A DNA stretch of 64,000 nucleotides from Planctomycetia bacterium (GCA_026401035.1 JAPLNR010000054.1:62001-126000); one strand, 5' to 3'. Shown: positions 17,939 to 28,281, numbered from the stretch's first letter. The notes: generated by a model not told the origin, from the sequence alone. Numbers and translations are program-made.

Positions 17939-19482
17939 GCCGCCCCCAAGGTTCTGGTCGATTCGTTGTGCTGCCGCACTGCGTCGGCTTCTTGCCCGCT
18001 CCGAGGCGACGCTCCTGGGCGGGCCCGGCCAGCCGGTGCGTTGATGGCCGCCAGCACCTGGGCTGCCGTGTCGCGCCACGCGGTCGGGCGGAATTCCGTC
18101 CGGATCGTTTCCTCGCGGTGCTGCACCCAGGCCGGGTCATCCAGCACGCGTTCCACGAGCGTTACGAGCCCGTGAACATCAAAGGGATCGAAAAACTCAG
18201 GCAGATCGCTGCTGATCTCCGGAATGCTCGTGGCGTTCGACGCCAGGCACATCCGGCCGTGTCCCAGGCTTTCCGCGACAGGCAAACCCCAGCCTTCATA
18301 CTTGGACGGATAGATGGTGGCCTGGCAATGCTTGTAATACCAATCCAGTTCGCTGTCCTCGATGCCATGCAGCACGTGGATGTGGCGGTTGACGGTGCGA
18401 TCCTGGCGGATCTCACGGAGCAGGTCGGCAACGTAGAGATGGGGGGTGCCGATGCAGACCAGATCGGGGCAGCCCTCACCCCGCTGGGCCGCGAGATGCG
18501 TCCAGACATCGTAGAGCAGCCGGTGATTCTTGCGGACGTCGAGTGTCGAGACGCAGACGAAGAACGGCCGCGTCGGAACGAACCGCGGCAACGCTGCGGG
18601 CGTCGCCGCTGCAGCGCCATCGCCCAGCACATCCCCCAGCCGGACGACCGTCAGCGGGGGTGTCTCAAAGCGGCACTCCTCGCAATAGCGTTCGATCTCC
18701 TGCCGGGAGAATTCTGAAATCGTCAATACGCGGTCGGATTCACGGAGCACGCTGCGAACCCATGCCGTAATGGACTTCGTATGGACCGGCTCCAGCCATT
18801 GCGGCTTGATGGTCGGAATCAGGTCATAGATCATCCATACCACGTTCACGCCCCGACTGCGGGCCCGGGCTGCGGCTTCTGCGCAGCCTGGCAGGCACCA
18901 TGTGGCGCCGATCGACATGAGGACATCGCCGGGTGCGGCGAACGCCGCCACGTCCGGAGTTGTCAACGCAGCCATTCCATGCGGGGCCACTCCCCGCATG
19001 TGTGACGGCGGAGCCAGCGGCTGGCCCGGGCGAGCCGCCCGCCGCAGTCGCCGCTTCGCCCAGTGCCCGATGCTTTTTCGCAGCTGCCGTGCAGCGGTCT
19101 TGAACTGCCGAAACGCGCTTCGTAGCTCCTCGGTTTCGCCAGCACCGCTGAAGAAAAAGCTTTTCTTGAACAGCTTCAGCTTGCGGCGACCGGGCCGCGC
19201 CGCGGCCTTCGCCGCCGGAAGCGGTCCAGAACGTGCCGACTCGGCCGACGACTTGACCGACTCGACAGCAGCGAATCCGCGGAGATGGCACCGCACGGCC
19301 GCGGGCAATTCGGACTCGCCCATGGTGGAAAATCGGCCAGCCTTCGCATCGTACCGCACCAATCGCACCGCTGCACCGGCGGCGATGAGACCGTTGAGAA
19401 TGCCGACGGTGGTCCTCTGAATGCCGGTAAGGTGCGGGAGCTTCCACCCCACCAGGTCGGAGACGTCGTACCAGATCTTCAC
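17935..19482 (-). CDS. GT4 family glycosyltransferase
   Basis: 515 residues, GTG start with AAAGGGA seven bases upstream. The N-terminus (MKIWYDVSDLVGWKLPHLTG) resembles mannosyltransferase-like GT4 proteins. A basic linker of about 60 residues (residues 90-160) is inserted in the acceptor domain. The donor domain has PFFVCVSTLDVRKNHRLLYD, then the EX7E-type motif SKYEGWGLPVAESLGHG and TSIPEI. It is the first of the coupled pair with the GT4 gene downstream (ATGA overlap). It belongs to the glycan operon bordered by sulfotransferases. Confidence 0.87.
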   Translation of the reverse strand: MKIWYDVSDLVGWKLPHLTGIQRTTVGILNGLIAAGAAVRLVRYDAKAGRFSTMGESELPAAVRCHLRGFAAVESVKSSAESARSGPLPAAKAAARPGRRKLKLFKKSFFFSGAGETEELRSAFRQFKTAARQLRKSIGHWAKRRLRRAARPGQPLAPPSHMRGVAPHGMAALTTPDVAAFAAPGDVLMSIGATWCLPGCAEAAARARSRGVNVVWMIYDLIPTIKPQWLEPVHTKSITAWVRSVLRESDRVLTISEFSRQEIERYCEECRFETPPLTVVRLGDVLGDGAAAATPAALPRFVPTRPFFVCVSTLDVRKNHRLLYDVWTHLAAQRGEGCPDLVCIGTPHLYVADLLREIRQDRTVNRHIHVLHGIEDSELDWYYKHCQATIYPSKYEGWGLPVAESLGHGRMCLASNATSIPEISSDLPEFFDPFDVHGLVTLVERVLDDPAWVQHREETIRTEFRPTAWRDTAAQVLAAINAPAGRARPGASPRSGQEADAVRQHNESTRTLGAA

Positions 19483-19539
19483 GGTGATCCCTTTCTGCTT
19501 CGAAAGACTGAATGTGCTCGAGCGGCCACGTGCCTCTGA

Positions 19540-20271
19540 CTAGGCCGCGGCAGGGGTCGCCAGGTAATGCCCCTTCACGAGTTTGAATCCATCGGTGATG
19601 TTCGCGGGATACGAGAGCGGGGCCCGCAGCGAGGGCTCCTCGCGGCGGTAGTAGTAGCGGTTCAAACCATCGAACAGGCCAAATTCGTAGCCGTGCTCGA
19701 AGAGGAGCCCCTCCCATTCGAACCAGGTCGGCTCATAGGAGTAAATGTCGCAGCCGGGCAGCTTCGCCTTGATCGCCTCGAGCAAAATCACTCGCGGCCG
19801 GAAGGCCCGCCACTCACCGCCGAGCAGCACGTCCCGCTCGGCGCCTTCGACATCGATCTTGAGAAACTGCACGTCCTGGCCATCCAACTGGCTGGTGACG
19901 TCGGCGAGGGTGATCATGTTGACGGAATAGGTCTTCTTCGCAAGGCCAAAGCCCGCCAAACTCTTGGCGTCCATCGTATCGCGATACGTCGACAGGCCTG
20001 AGTCGCCCCATTCGCTGAACTCGACCGACCCACGCTCGGTACCGAGCACGACGTTGAGGTTCCAGTCGCGGGGCCGTTGTTGTTCAAATTTCTCATAGAA
20101 CCGCACGACTGGCTCAACATTCACGCCCGACCAGCCCTTGTCGTAGAAGTACTTCGTGACCGAGTCGACCACGGGGTCGTAGCCGCCGACGTCGATGTAG
20201 CGGCCGTTCTTCACGTCGTGAAACACTCGGTTGAGGACAACATCCTCGAAGTTCTGAGCGTACGAAATCAT
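19540..20271 (-). CDS. FkbM family methyltransferase
   Basis: 243 residues. Begins MISYAQNFEDVVLNRVF, the standard opening of this subfamily, which decides the start at 20271 (GGAG is 12 bases upstream). Motifs in order: GRYIDVGGYDPVVDSVT (SAM loop), GVNVEPV, VQFLKIDVEGAERDVLLG. It is distinct from the FkbM protein at 14632. Its likely role is O-methylation of a sugar in the same surface polysaccharide. A 57-bp gap separates it from the GT4 gene downstream on the same strand. Family is firm; substrate is inferred. Confidence 0.86.
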   Translation of the reverse strand: MISYAQNFEDVVLNRVFHDVKNGRYIDVGGYDPVVDSVTKYFYDKGWSGVNVEPVVRFYEKFEQQRPRDWNLNVVLGTERGSVEFSEWGDSGLSTYRDTMDAKSLAGFGLAKKTYSVNMITLADVTSQLDGQDVQFLKIDVEGAERDVLLGGEWRAFRPRVILLEAIKAKLPGCDIYSYEPTWFEWEGLLFEHGYEFGLFDGLNRYYYRREEPSLRAPLSYPANITDGFKLVKGHYLATPAAA

Positions 20272-20330
20272 CGCGTTGGCTTCTCCAGAGTCAGAAATAT
20301 TCGAACGAGTGGTCAATCTTCGCGGTGCCG

Positions 20331-20935
<605 letters not shown>

Positions 20936-21202
20936 CTAGCAGCCGGGTATGGCCGACGATACGGCACTTTCCCAGGTCAGAAACCGCGCATGATGCCCGT
21001 GTACACACTCGGCATACCCCCGGGCCGTGGCGGCCCAGGAAAAACCGGCCGCATGGTCCTTGAGCCGTGCCGCGAAGGCCGGATCGGACCGATACCGTGA
21101 CAGACCGTCCCGATACACCGCCGCGAGTTCCGCCGGCTCGTAGCCAGCGAAATAGAAACCCTGATCACCCGCCACCTCGGGCAGGCTCGTCCGCCATGAC
21201 AC
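20936..21202 (-). pseudogene. C-terminal fragment of a glycosyltransferase
   Basis: The 88-codon frame reads TSLPEVAGDQGFYFAGYEPAELAAVY and later HAAGFSWAATARGYAE, which is the last helix region of a GT4 enzyme (LPEVxGDAGxYF; FSWxxTA). The nucleotide-binding domain that should precede it is absent, and the sulfotransferase gene ends just upstream at 21264. It is a truncated relic of the glycan cluster. Confidence 0.72.
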
Positions 21203-21263
21203 CGCTACCTCTCAACAGCTCGCGCCGCATGACCATTCTCGATCGTTCAGAAGCTGCTAACGG

Positions 21264-22055
21264 TCAGGCAGTTCCGCCCGCGACGGGGGCCGAGGACTCG
21301 TTCCCGTTTCCCTTGACCATGAGATGGACACCTTCTTCGTAATACCACCGAAAATGGGAGCGAACCTCCGGCAGCATGTTTCCGGCTGCCACCCGATGGC
21401 GCTCAAGACTGCGGTGCCGATTCGGCCCGGTGTTGAGAACACCGAGCCTGTCAGCCGGAACCTCCACACCAAATTCACGGCAGACTTGCAGGAGCGCGGG
21501 CTTCAGGGCATTGAAGTCGAGCAGCCGGGTGTGGGCTGACGCCGGTCCATCCATGTCGAAGAAATCTCGGTAGTTTTGCACGGCATGCTCGACGACCGCC
21601 ATTTCGAGAAAGCGATGAAATGTACCCGTCCGGGCGCAGCGGATGAGCGGCTGCGAGGGCTCTTCGCTAAAGTCATAGCCCCGCCAGTATTCGAACAACG
21701 ACACCAGCATCTCAAACGGCTCCCGGACGACGCCGATGATGCGGGGGAAGCAGGGGGTTTTTCCGCCCGTCGATCTTTCACGCCGCGCGGGTATCCAGCT
21801 GCCCAGACTTCGGACAAGATCGGCAGAGGCCCGAGCGATGCGGCGACGCCGCGAGCTATCGGAGGGTGGGCATGGTTCCACCAGCCCCAACCGCTCCAGT
21901 GAATGCCGAACGGAAAGGTGGTTGACCTCGTACCTTGGATGCTGCTCGATCAGGCTCGCGTCAGGGAACACCTCACGAAACCACTTCGTGAGCGAATGCC
22001 CGGCTGTTTTCGGGTAGTGGGCGAACCCAATGTTCATGGACGGGCTGTAGAGCAT
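21264..22055 (-). CDS. Sulfotransferase family protein, right border of glycan cluster
   Basis: 263 residues. The 5'-phosphosulfate loop is [16 protein letters not shown] (about residues 11-26) and the second PAPS-contact region [16 protein letters not shown]. It is a paralogue of the plus-strand gene at 13890. A linker after the first third (RRRRIARASADLVRSLG) is longer than in the partner. The start at 22055 has AAGGGA seven bases upstream. It is the first gene of the minus-strand cluster, whose promoter must lie in 22056-22432. Two sulfotransferases imply a polysaccharide sulfated at more than one position, or two acceptors; that is inference. Confidence 0.8.
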   Translation of the reverse strand: MLYSPSMNIGFAHYPKTAGHSLTKWFREVFPDASLIEQHPRYEVNHLSVRHSLERLGLVEPCPPSDSSRRRRIARASADLVRSLGSWIPARRERSTGGKTPCFPRIIGVVREPFEMLVSLFEYWRGYDFSEEPSQPLIRCARTGTFHRFLEMAVVEHAVQNYRDFFDMDGPASAHTRLLDFNALKPALLQVCREFGVEVPADRLGVLNTGPNRHRSLERHRVAAGNMLPEVRSHFRWYYEEGVHLMVKGNGNESSAPVAGGTA

Positions 22056-22216
22056 GCCAATCCCTTACGCAGAGGTATTGGTCTGACTTGAGGGCGGTGG
22101 TTGACCGCGATGTCCCGCAGAGCACGCCGCGCGACTTTTTGCCACCGCCCGACATCACTCGATTATCGACAACGCCAAGCATTCCGCTTGCTCAATATTC
22201 CGGATAGTCATTCTTC

Positions 22217-22258
22217 AAGGACAGCCCGGTCAACGGCACTTCCGCAACGCTTTTCCGG
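22217..22258. repeat. 42-bp dispersed intergenic repeat, copy 1
   Basis: This matches 60900-60941 at 37 of 42 positions (core AGCCCGGTCAAYGGCACTTC). Both copies are in noncoding DNA. The 377-bp divergent spacer 22056-22432 that holds it must also contain promoters for the sulfotransferase (-) and the Gly-zipper gene (+), but no clear -35/-10 pair was recognised. Confidence 0.6.
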
Positions 22259-22432
22259 ATGGGCCGCGATCGCGCCGCCACACGCACGAACCTGTTCTGT
22301 CGGTTTGTGCATAGAAGCACGCAAGGCAACGCCGGCGTCGGCGCCTCGAGTATGGAAACTCGTCTTTCTGGATCGGCAGCCCCGGTGCTATGACGCGTTT
22401 GTCCGAGCAGCCGCATTTACTGAGGAGAAAGC

Positions 22433-22978
22433 ATGATGAACAGGAGCGTCGAGCGAATGAAGACTGCACATGGATTCTTGATGACGATGACGATCGTCGT
22501 GAGCATGGCGGCCATGACCCACGCAGGTCCGCCGGCTCTCAGCACGAACCCCGGAAACCTGGCGATTTTCCCGGCGCGGGGGCAGAGTCCCGAGCAACAG
22601 AAGGCCGACGAGGCGACCGCGTATGACTGGGCCACGAAGCAAACCGGGTGGGACCCGTATCAGGCCAAGACCCTTCTGGATCAGCAGACCCAGGCGGCGA
22701 CAGCGGCAGGTGCAGCGGCCCGAGGCGGCGCCGTCAAGGGTGCTGCAGGAGGCGCGCTCGCCGGGGTTGCGATCGGCGCCATCGCCGGCGACGCCGGCAA
22801 GGGAGCGGCCATCGGTGCGACGTCGCTCGGACTGACGGGCGGGGTTCGCTCCCGCCGGGCCACGAAGGCGGCAGGCGGCACGGCGGATTCCGCCATCGCG
22901 GCCTACCAGCAGCAATTCGCGTTGTGGAACCGGAACTTCATGGCGGCCATGGAAGCCAAGGGCTACACCGTCCGCTGA
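22433..22978 (+). CDS. Secreted glycine-zipper protein
   Basis: 181 residues. The signal sequence reaches about residue 31 (GFLMTMTIVVSMAAMTHA). Then comes a Gln-rich helix (AYDWATKQTGWDPYQAKTLL) and a glycine zipper of about 40 residues (GGALAGVAIGAIAGDAGKG) like those of YMGG/OmpA-type Gly-zipper envelope proteins. A hydrophilic C-terminus (YQQQFALWNRNFMAAME) follows. A strong site (GAGGAGAAAGC) precedes the ATG; a second ATG follows at 22436. Such zippers insert in or pack on membranes. No enzymatic motif. It is followed 64 bp later by another small secreted protein on the same strand. Confidence 0.75.
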   Translation: MMNRSVERMKTAHGFLMTMTIVVSMAAMTHAGPPALSTNPGNLAIFPARGQSPEQQKADEATAYDWATKQTGWDPYQAKTLLDQQTQAATAAGAAARGGAVKGAAGGALAGVAIGAIAGDAGKGAAIGATSLGLTGGVRSRRATKAAGGTADSAIAAYQQQFALWNRNFMAAMEAKGYTVR

Positions 22979-23042
22979 CGACACGCCGGAATCGACGGCG
23001 ACAGTCTCAAACCCTCAACCAAGTGATCCAAGGAGTGAATCA

Positions 23043-23462
23043 ATGCCGACGAAAGCGACGACGATGATGATGGTGATGCTGGCCGCGATGGGCACGGTAT
23101 GCGGCGACGCATGGGCCGGCCAGTCATGGCTCTGCTCGGTGGGCTCGGCTGTGGCGGTGGACGAGGATGGAACCGTGGGGCCGCCCGACCTTGGCGACCG
23201 CGAACGGCCCACGTTCTTCCGGCTGGATGCCGACAAGAAAGAACTGACACTGCTCGCTCCCGAGTCTCGGCGCGGCGAGGTGACGAAGCTCGACACAGTG
23301 CACGACGTAAACGGGCAGCGGGTGTTCTCCGGCGTGGAGCACGGCCGCGTCGTAAGCGTCATCGTGAGCACCGACGGCCGGATGACCTTGTCGATCATCA
23401 GCGACGGGGTCGTGTGGTCGGTCTTCGGGCATGCGCTGCCGGAGGAGCGGACGAAGGACTGA
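23043..23462 (+). CDS. Small secreted protein of unknown function
   Basis: 139 residues with a signal peptide (MMMVMLAAMGTVCGDAWAG; cleavage near residue 26). The mature part is a short beta-rich sequence, with DEDGTVGPPDLGDRERPTFFRL followed by RVVSVIVSTDGRMTLSIISDG; it resembles no family I can name. The ribosome site AAGGAG is nine bases before the ATG. It is probably co-transcribed with the Gly-zipper gene. Confidence 0.65.
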   Translation: MPTKATTMMMVMLAAMGTVCGDAWAGQSWLCSVGSAVAVDEDGTVGPPDLGDRERPTFFRLDADKKELTLLAPESRRGEVTKLDTVHDVNGQRVFSGVEHGRVVSVIVSTDGRMTLSIISDGVVWSVFGHALPEERTKD

Positions 23463-23498
23463 GGCCTTGCCGTCGTTCGCAGCCGGGAGCCGACGCCG

Positions 23499-25434
23499 CT
23501 ACTTTTGCCGATTGAAAAGCAGCGGTTTCGCTCCCGGCGGGCCTCCGGTCAGGGTGAATTCGAAGGCGTCTGGTCCCTTCGGCACGACTGCGCCGGTCAT
23601 CGTGCCCGCCTTTTCGCTAACCAGTGCGATGGCATCGCGGGCGGTTTGAATCGTGCCTGAGATCTCGACGGCGGAGCCTCCCGAGGGCGTCGCTTTCCAA
23701 GAGAACGTCGAGTCTGCCCCGATCGTGAGCGTGACGGCGTCCTTGCCAGCGGCCGCCTTCCACGTGCCGACAAGGTCGGTCTCGGGAGTGGTGTCGGCGG
23801 GTGCTGGGGGCGGTGCGGCGGCGGGCTCCGCCGGGGCGACGGTCGCGAGGAGGTGGGCCGCCACCGCGTCTTCCGGCTTCTGTTTGACGACCACGCGCAA
23901 GGCGTCGGCCGCCTCGGCGTTGTGGCCGCCCACGAGATAGTGATACGCGAGCACGAAGTGGGACGCTGCGTCGGCGGGATGCGCTTGGCAGGGTGTAATC
24001 GTCGCCCAAGCCGTAGAGGCCGCTGAGAGTGGTCCAGTCCATCCCGGGCGCTGCAGCCAGGATCGCATTCAAGGCGGCGGCGGCCTCCGGATATCTGGCG
24101 AGCGCGAAGAGCGCGAGGGCCCGCACCTCGTGGACGATCGTGTCTTTCGGTGCCAGCCGCACGGCCTTGTCGCACGCCGTGAGCGCCGCAGCGTAGTCGC
24201 CGGCTTTGAATCGCGCGAGCGCGTCGTCGAAGGCTCGCTCGGCTTCGGTGGGCGCGTCGGCCGGGGCGGCGGCAGCCGGTGCCGCGTCGATGCCGCCGAT
24301 GTCTTCCATGGGAGGCGCGTAGGTGGTCACGGCGACCGGCTGGCCGTAGTCGTAGGGTGACGTCGCGACGACCGTCGCCGGAATCGTGGAGTAGTAGGGG
24401 TTTGCATATGCGGTGCCGTAGCCCCACGCGCTGGAGCCGAGCCCCCACGCGCCGACCGTCGAGGCCAACCCCCACGTGGCGGCGCCGACTGCGAACGGAG
24501 CCCACCATCCGCCGCCCCAGCAGCCGTTGTACCAGCCATAGTGCGGGTTCACGCAGCCGCCATTCCAGGCGCCTGCCCAGCCGCCTCCATACCCGGGATA
24601 GCCCCAGCGACCGCCGCCCGGATAGCCCCAGCCACCACCGGCCCAGGGGCCGCCAACGTGCACGTTGTTGAAATTATTGTTACTGAAGTTGTTGCCGATC
24701 CCGATGTTGCCGTTATTCCAGAGGTTGTTGTCGTTGCCGATGCCAGGTCTGTTTCCGCCAATGATGGGGCGGTCGCCACCGATGCCGGGGCGATCGCCGC
24801 CGATGCTCGGACGGTTGTTGCCACCAAGGCCCGGCCTATTTTCACCGATTCCCGGACGGTTTCCGCCGATGCTCGGACGGTTGGGTGCGTTGGGAAGCTT
24901 GCCGGGAAGCGTTGTGGGACGCTGAACGCCCCCGAGACTGGGGCGACTTCCTGCCGCTCCACTGCCCCCGAGGCCCGGCCGAGGAGCGGGCTTGGTGGTC
25001 GCCGCTTGACCGGGCCGAACCGAGCCGATGCCTGGGCGGGCTCCGCCTGCCGGCAGCGAGGGCCGTGTCGTCGCTGTGGGAAACGTCGGCCGTGCCGGCA
25101 TGGCGGGCCGCGTGGCTGCCGGCCGCTGCATGTTTCCGAGACTGGGGCGTTGGCCGAGCTGTGGCCGCGAGACGTTTGGGAGCGAAGGACGCGACGCCGG
25201 CATCTGGGGACGTGCGACGGGCATCTGGGGCCGTTGCGCCGGCATGGCGGGCCTCTGAGGACGTGCGGCAGGCATCTGAGGACGGGCCATTCCACCAGCC
25301 GGCCGCGCCATGCCGCCAGCGGGCCGGGCCATGCCGCCACGTCCGCCTCCGCCAGCGGGCCGGGCCACCGCCACCGGCGCGCACAATGCCAAGAGCAGCA
25401 CAAACGCGGTTGCTATTCTGGTGAGTTTCTTCAC
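23499..25434 (-). pseudogene. Secreted Gly/Pro/Arg-rich TPR protein, frameshifted
   Basis: A GTG start overlaps the upstream stop as GTGA. The first frame (25434 to about 23996) gives a signal peptide, many PAGGMARP/RPQMP and RPSIGGNRPGIG repeats, a Trp/Gly-rich stretch (WWAPFAVGAATWGLAST), and TPR-like helices (AERAFDDALARFKAGDYAAAL). It breaks after GLYGLGDDYTL. A second frame (about 23992 to 23499) continues with AHPADAASHFVLAYHYLVGG, a further TPR, and a C-terminal domain beginning DLVGTWKAAAGKDAVTL. Relatives, as I know the family, have about a dozen more residues at the joint, so a small deletion whose length is not a multiple of three is likely. A sequencing error cannot be excluded. 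Possible surface scaffold. Confidence 0.75.
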
Positions 25435-26372
25435 TTTTTCACTCCCGGGGCCGGAGCGCGACGGGCGATCGTGAGCTCGAAGTCGGGCTCTTCGACGCCT
25501 GCCACGATGCGGTCGGTCGCCCGCACCGCGAAGTGGTCGGCATCCTTGGGCACGATCGTCATGGTGGCCGAGCCGAGCGTGCCATCGGGCATCGTCGCCT
25601 CCGACTTCACCGTCCACCCGTCCGCAGTCGCCTCCCATTCGCCGCCGCTGAATCCCCCATCGGAATCAAACGTCCATGACCGCAGCCGTCCCGTCACCGG
25701 ATCCCAGCCGATGCGCTGGGTGCTGCGGGATGCTTCCTGATCGGGGCCGGTGATCTCGTAGTCGCCGAGCAGAAAATTGCCGTCATCACTCCAGCGAAAC
25801 GTCACGGCGGTCCGGCCACTTGAGCCTTCATCGACCCAGTTGCCGACGAGCCAGGCAGCCGACTGGAGCATTTCGCGCGGCGTCGGCAACGGGTCGTCGG
25901 CGAACTCGTGGTACGACGCGATCGGCCAGCGAGCGCCCTGCTTCGATCGCACGACGACATAGCGCACCTGCGCTGATGCCGCGCCCTCGGCCGTCGTGAT
26001 CCGGCGATCGCCCTCCTCGACCACGAGCGCATCGCCCACCAGCCGCGCCGATGTCGGCTGCATCTCGAGCACGGCCTTGGGAAACTTTTTGAAGAATCCG
26101 TCGAACAGCGACGTGATCGCCTGCCGGCCCGCGTGCACCGTGCCCGCTTCGTCGACCAGTTCGCCGCCATCGAGAAACATGCCGCTCAGGGCGGCGGCAT
26201 CGCCGGCGTTGAACGCCTTGACGGTGGCATCGGCTTCACGGTCTATGGCTGCTTCGATCGGCGACGCAGCTACCGTGGGCGACTCGGCGGCCCGAGCCAC
26301 TGCAAGGTACGACGCGCATGGCATCAGGGTGATGGCGAGTGCGGCCGTCAGGCGGGAGCAAAACCAGTTCAT
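25431..26372 (-). CDS. Secreted SnoaL/NTF2-like (DUF4440) protein
   Basis: 313 residues. The start (MNWFCSRLTAALAIT) gives a good signal peptide ending near residue 29 (VARAAESP). Residues about 40-160 form an NTF2-like fold of the SgcJ type (ADATVKAFNAGDAAALSGMF, then AGRQAITSLFDGFF). Residues about 175-305 are a second beta-rich domain (LVGNWVDEGSSGRTAVTFRW, later GEWEATADGWTV), similar to the lipocalin-like half of related planctomycete proteins. It is coupled to the frameshifted TPR gene by a 4-bp overlap. No catalytic residues can be assigned. It is divergent from the AraC regulator. Confidence 0.75.
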   Translation of the reverse strand: MNWFCSRLTAALAITLMPCASYLAVARAAESPTVAASPIEAAIDREADATVKAFNAGDAAALSGMFLDGGELVDEAGTVHAGRQAITSLFDGFFKKFPKAVLEMQPTSARLVGDALVVEEGDRRITTAEGAASAQVRYVVVRSKQGARWPIASYHEFADDPLPTPREMLQSAAWLVGNWVDEGSSGRTAVTFRWSDDGNFLLGDYEITGPDQEASRSTQRIGWDPVTGRLRSWTFDSDGGFSGGEWEATADGWTVKSEATMPDGTLGSATMTIVPKDADHFAVRATDRIVAGVEEPDFELTIARRAPAPGVKK

Positions 26373-26671
26373 GCCAGGGAGTTCCACAAAAAAAGGTCGT
26401 CGTCCGCGGCGGCGCCGTGACCACGCTGGCTGGCACCCGGGAACGCCATGCATTGTCATGTCCCTCGCGCAGGTTCACAAGATGCCGGTTCGTCATGATC
26501 GGCATGGTCGGCACGGTCGGCGGATTTTCCTGTGCGTTTTCCGACAGAACGACGGGCTTTCAAGCGCTGCCGCGATGTGTTCCGATGATGTCGGCCTTTT
26601 CGACGTCTGTCGGGGGTGATCGTGGTCCAGGATGTTTTGGCTCAGTCTGGCGAGTGCTGCGGTGGTGCGCG

Positions 26672-27574
26672 ATGATCCGGTTCGATGATTTCGACGCCTG
26701 GGGAGACGCGATCAGCGGTGCGAGCCTGCGGCTCACGTGCGACGCCGTCGAACAGCGTGCCTGGACGCTCGGCACAGTGGACCTCGGCAGCGTCGTGCTT
26801 CAGATCGGCTGGGAAGGGGGCGGCACGCTGTGTTACGGGGCCAACACGCACCCGGGAACGATTCTGTTTGTTCCGCTCACGCATGCGTCGGAACACGTTG
26901 CGAACGGCGAACGGCTCGACAACGACTCGTTCCTGGCCATCCCCTCAGGCGCCGACTTCCGGATCGCCGTCCGGAAGCGAGCCCACGCGTGGTGTTCGAT
27001 CGCCCTCCCGGACGATGCCGCTGCGACGCTTCAGCCGACGCCGGCGAGTGCGCGGATCGCCTGCGGGCCGGGCCTCGTGCCGCGGGTGCGGCGGCTCGCC
27101 ACCGAAATTGCGGCAGCGATGCTCGACCGTTCGGGAGGCTCCGCTGCCCATCTAACGGCGGGCCGCACGTTGGCCGAGGCCGCTATGGCATGCCTGCCGG
27201 CCCAGCAGGCGCCGCCCGTGCCGATCGGGCGGCCGCGATTCGATCGGGGCGAGATCGTACGGCGCGCGATGGCAGCGATCGACGGCCAGGCGATGCTGCC
27301 GACAGCAGCCGATCTCGCCCGTGACGTCGGCGTCACCAGCCGCACGCTGTTGCGGACGTTTCAGGAGACATTCGGCGTGCCGCCGCGGCAGTACCTGATC
27401 CTCCGTGAACTGCACGCCGTCCGGCGCAGCCTGCGAACCGCGGCCGGCGCGGATGTGACCGTGGCCAACGTGCTCGCTCGGCACGGCATCTGGGAGTTTG
27501 GCCGGTTCGCCGTCCGCTACCGTCGGCATTTCGGCGAATCGCCGTCGGTGACGCTCTCACGCGTCCGAGGTTGA
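26672..27574 (+). CDS. AraC family transcriptional regulator
   Basis: 300 residues. The C-terminal double helix-turn-helix covers about 200-298: ADLARDVGVTSRTLLRTFQE is the first recognition helix, and HGIWEFGRFAVRYRRHFGE ending ESPSVTL the second. The N-terminal 170 residues are a sensor domain without a recognised family. The start MIRFDDFDAW is the first plausible one after the leader, and the frame is open far upstream. It is divergent from the NTF2-like/TPR operon, with about 300 bp between starts, so control of that operon is a fair guess. Confidence 0.85.
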   Translation: MIRFDDFDAWGDAISGASLRLTCDAVEQRAWTLGTVDLGSVVLQIGWEGGGTLCYGANTHPGTILFVPLTHASEHVANGERLDNDSFLAIPSGADFRIAVRKRAHAWCSIALPDDAAATLQPTPASARIACGPGLVPRVRRLATEIAAAMLDRSGGSAAHLTAGRTLAEAAMACLPAQQAPPVPIGRPRFDRGEIVRRAMAAIDGQAMLPTAADLARDVGVTSRTLLRTFQETFGVPPRQYLILRELHAVRRSLRTAAGADVTVANVLARHGIWEFGRFAVRYRRHFGESPSVTLSRVRG

Positions 27575-27634
27575 CCCCGATCGTCAGCCGTGCATGGCCG
27601 CGGCGTTCAGCGGCCCTACGCCGCCTTGCCCCGG

Positions 27635-27699
27635 GCCATGAGCCTGGCCCAGGCTTTTGCGGGAGGTGTCGTGTGAACGGGAATTGTCACATGATTCGC
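27635..27699. repeat. 65-bp direct repeat, left copy
   Basis: This matches 28436-28500 at 61 or so of 65 positions, starting GCCATGAGCCTGGCCCAGGC; most differences are near the right end. The two copies flank the nucleotidyltransferase gene, 801 bp apart. The segment contains a 13-bp palindrome (GCCTGGCCCAGGC). Confidence 0.75.
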
Positions 27700-27738
27700 C
27701 GCATCAGCGCGAGGTGGATCACGTGCATGAGCAGAGGT

Positions 27739-28281
27739 TCATCTGGCGTCGGCCGGTCGTTTGACGAGGGCCTGCAGGTCAGGCGGGAGGTGAGCCCAAA
27801 GCCTTGGGTGTGCCTCGACGAGCCTGACGATGTCGGTAAAGTCCTTGGCCTGCTTGCTCTGCCGTCGCGTCGGTTCGCTCCACGCTTTGATCTTGCCGGC
27901 CAGGGTGTCTTCCAGTGAGGCCACCCTCAGCAGGATGCCGTGGACATCGGCTGGAACCGCCCGGCCGGGAAAATCCCGATAAAAACCCTCGGTCGACAGT
28001 TGGATCGTGACGGCCGAGCGACCGCGGAGGTTGATCGACCAGTCGAATCGCTCGCTCCTGAAACCGGCCTGTTCGAGGATCGCGACGGCCCGGTCGACGT
28101 CATCGAGGGCGATGACGAGGTCCACGTCGCGTGTGACCATCTGCTCCTCGGCCCAGTGGTTCACCGCCACGCCGCCGATGCAGCACCAAGACAGGTCGGC
28201 CCGTTCGAGGCAATCGACGAGCCGCATCACGTCGTCGGTCCCGCCGGACGTCTGCCAGTCAAAAAACTGTTTCTCCGTCAT
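27739..28281 (-). CDS. AbiEii-like nucleotidyltransferase
   Basis: 180 residues of the NTase superfamily. The core is CCIGGVAVNHWAEEQMVTRDVDLVIAL: the GG helix turn followed by the Asp-x-Asp metal site (about residues 37-57). The later GKIKAWSEPTRRQSKQAKDFTD is the lysine/aspartate helix typical of AbiEii/DUF6036-like proteins. Members act as toxins or antitoxins in abortive infection and related modules, though many are uncharacterised. No partner overlaps it, but a vapBC pair begins 250 bp away on the same strand. It lies between two nearly identical 65-bp direct repeats, so it may be a small insert. Confidence 0.75.
   Translation of the reverse strand: MTEKQFFDWQTSGGTDDVMRLVDCLERADLSWCCIGGVAVNHWAEEQMVTRDVDLVIALDDVDRAVAILEQAGFRSERFDWSINLRGRSAVTIQLSTEGFYRDFPGRAVPADVHGILLRVASLEDTLAGKIKAWSEPTRRQSKQAKDFTDIVRLVEAHPRLWAHLPPDLQALVKRPADAR

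Noticed and set aside
27639-27661. GCCTGGCCCAGGC followed by TTTT as an intrinsic terminator
   Set aside because: The palindrome leaves a one-base loop, so a usable stem would be only four or five pairs, and the T-run is too short. It is better seen as part of the direct repeat.
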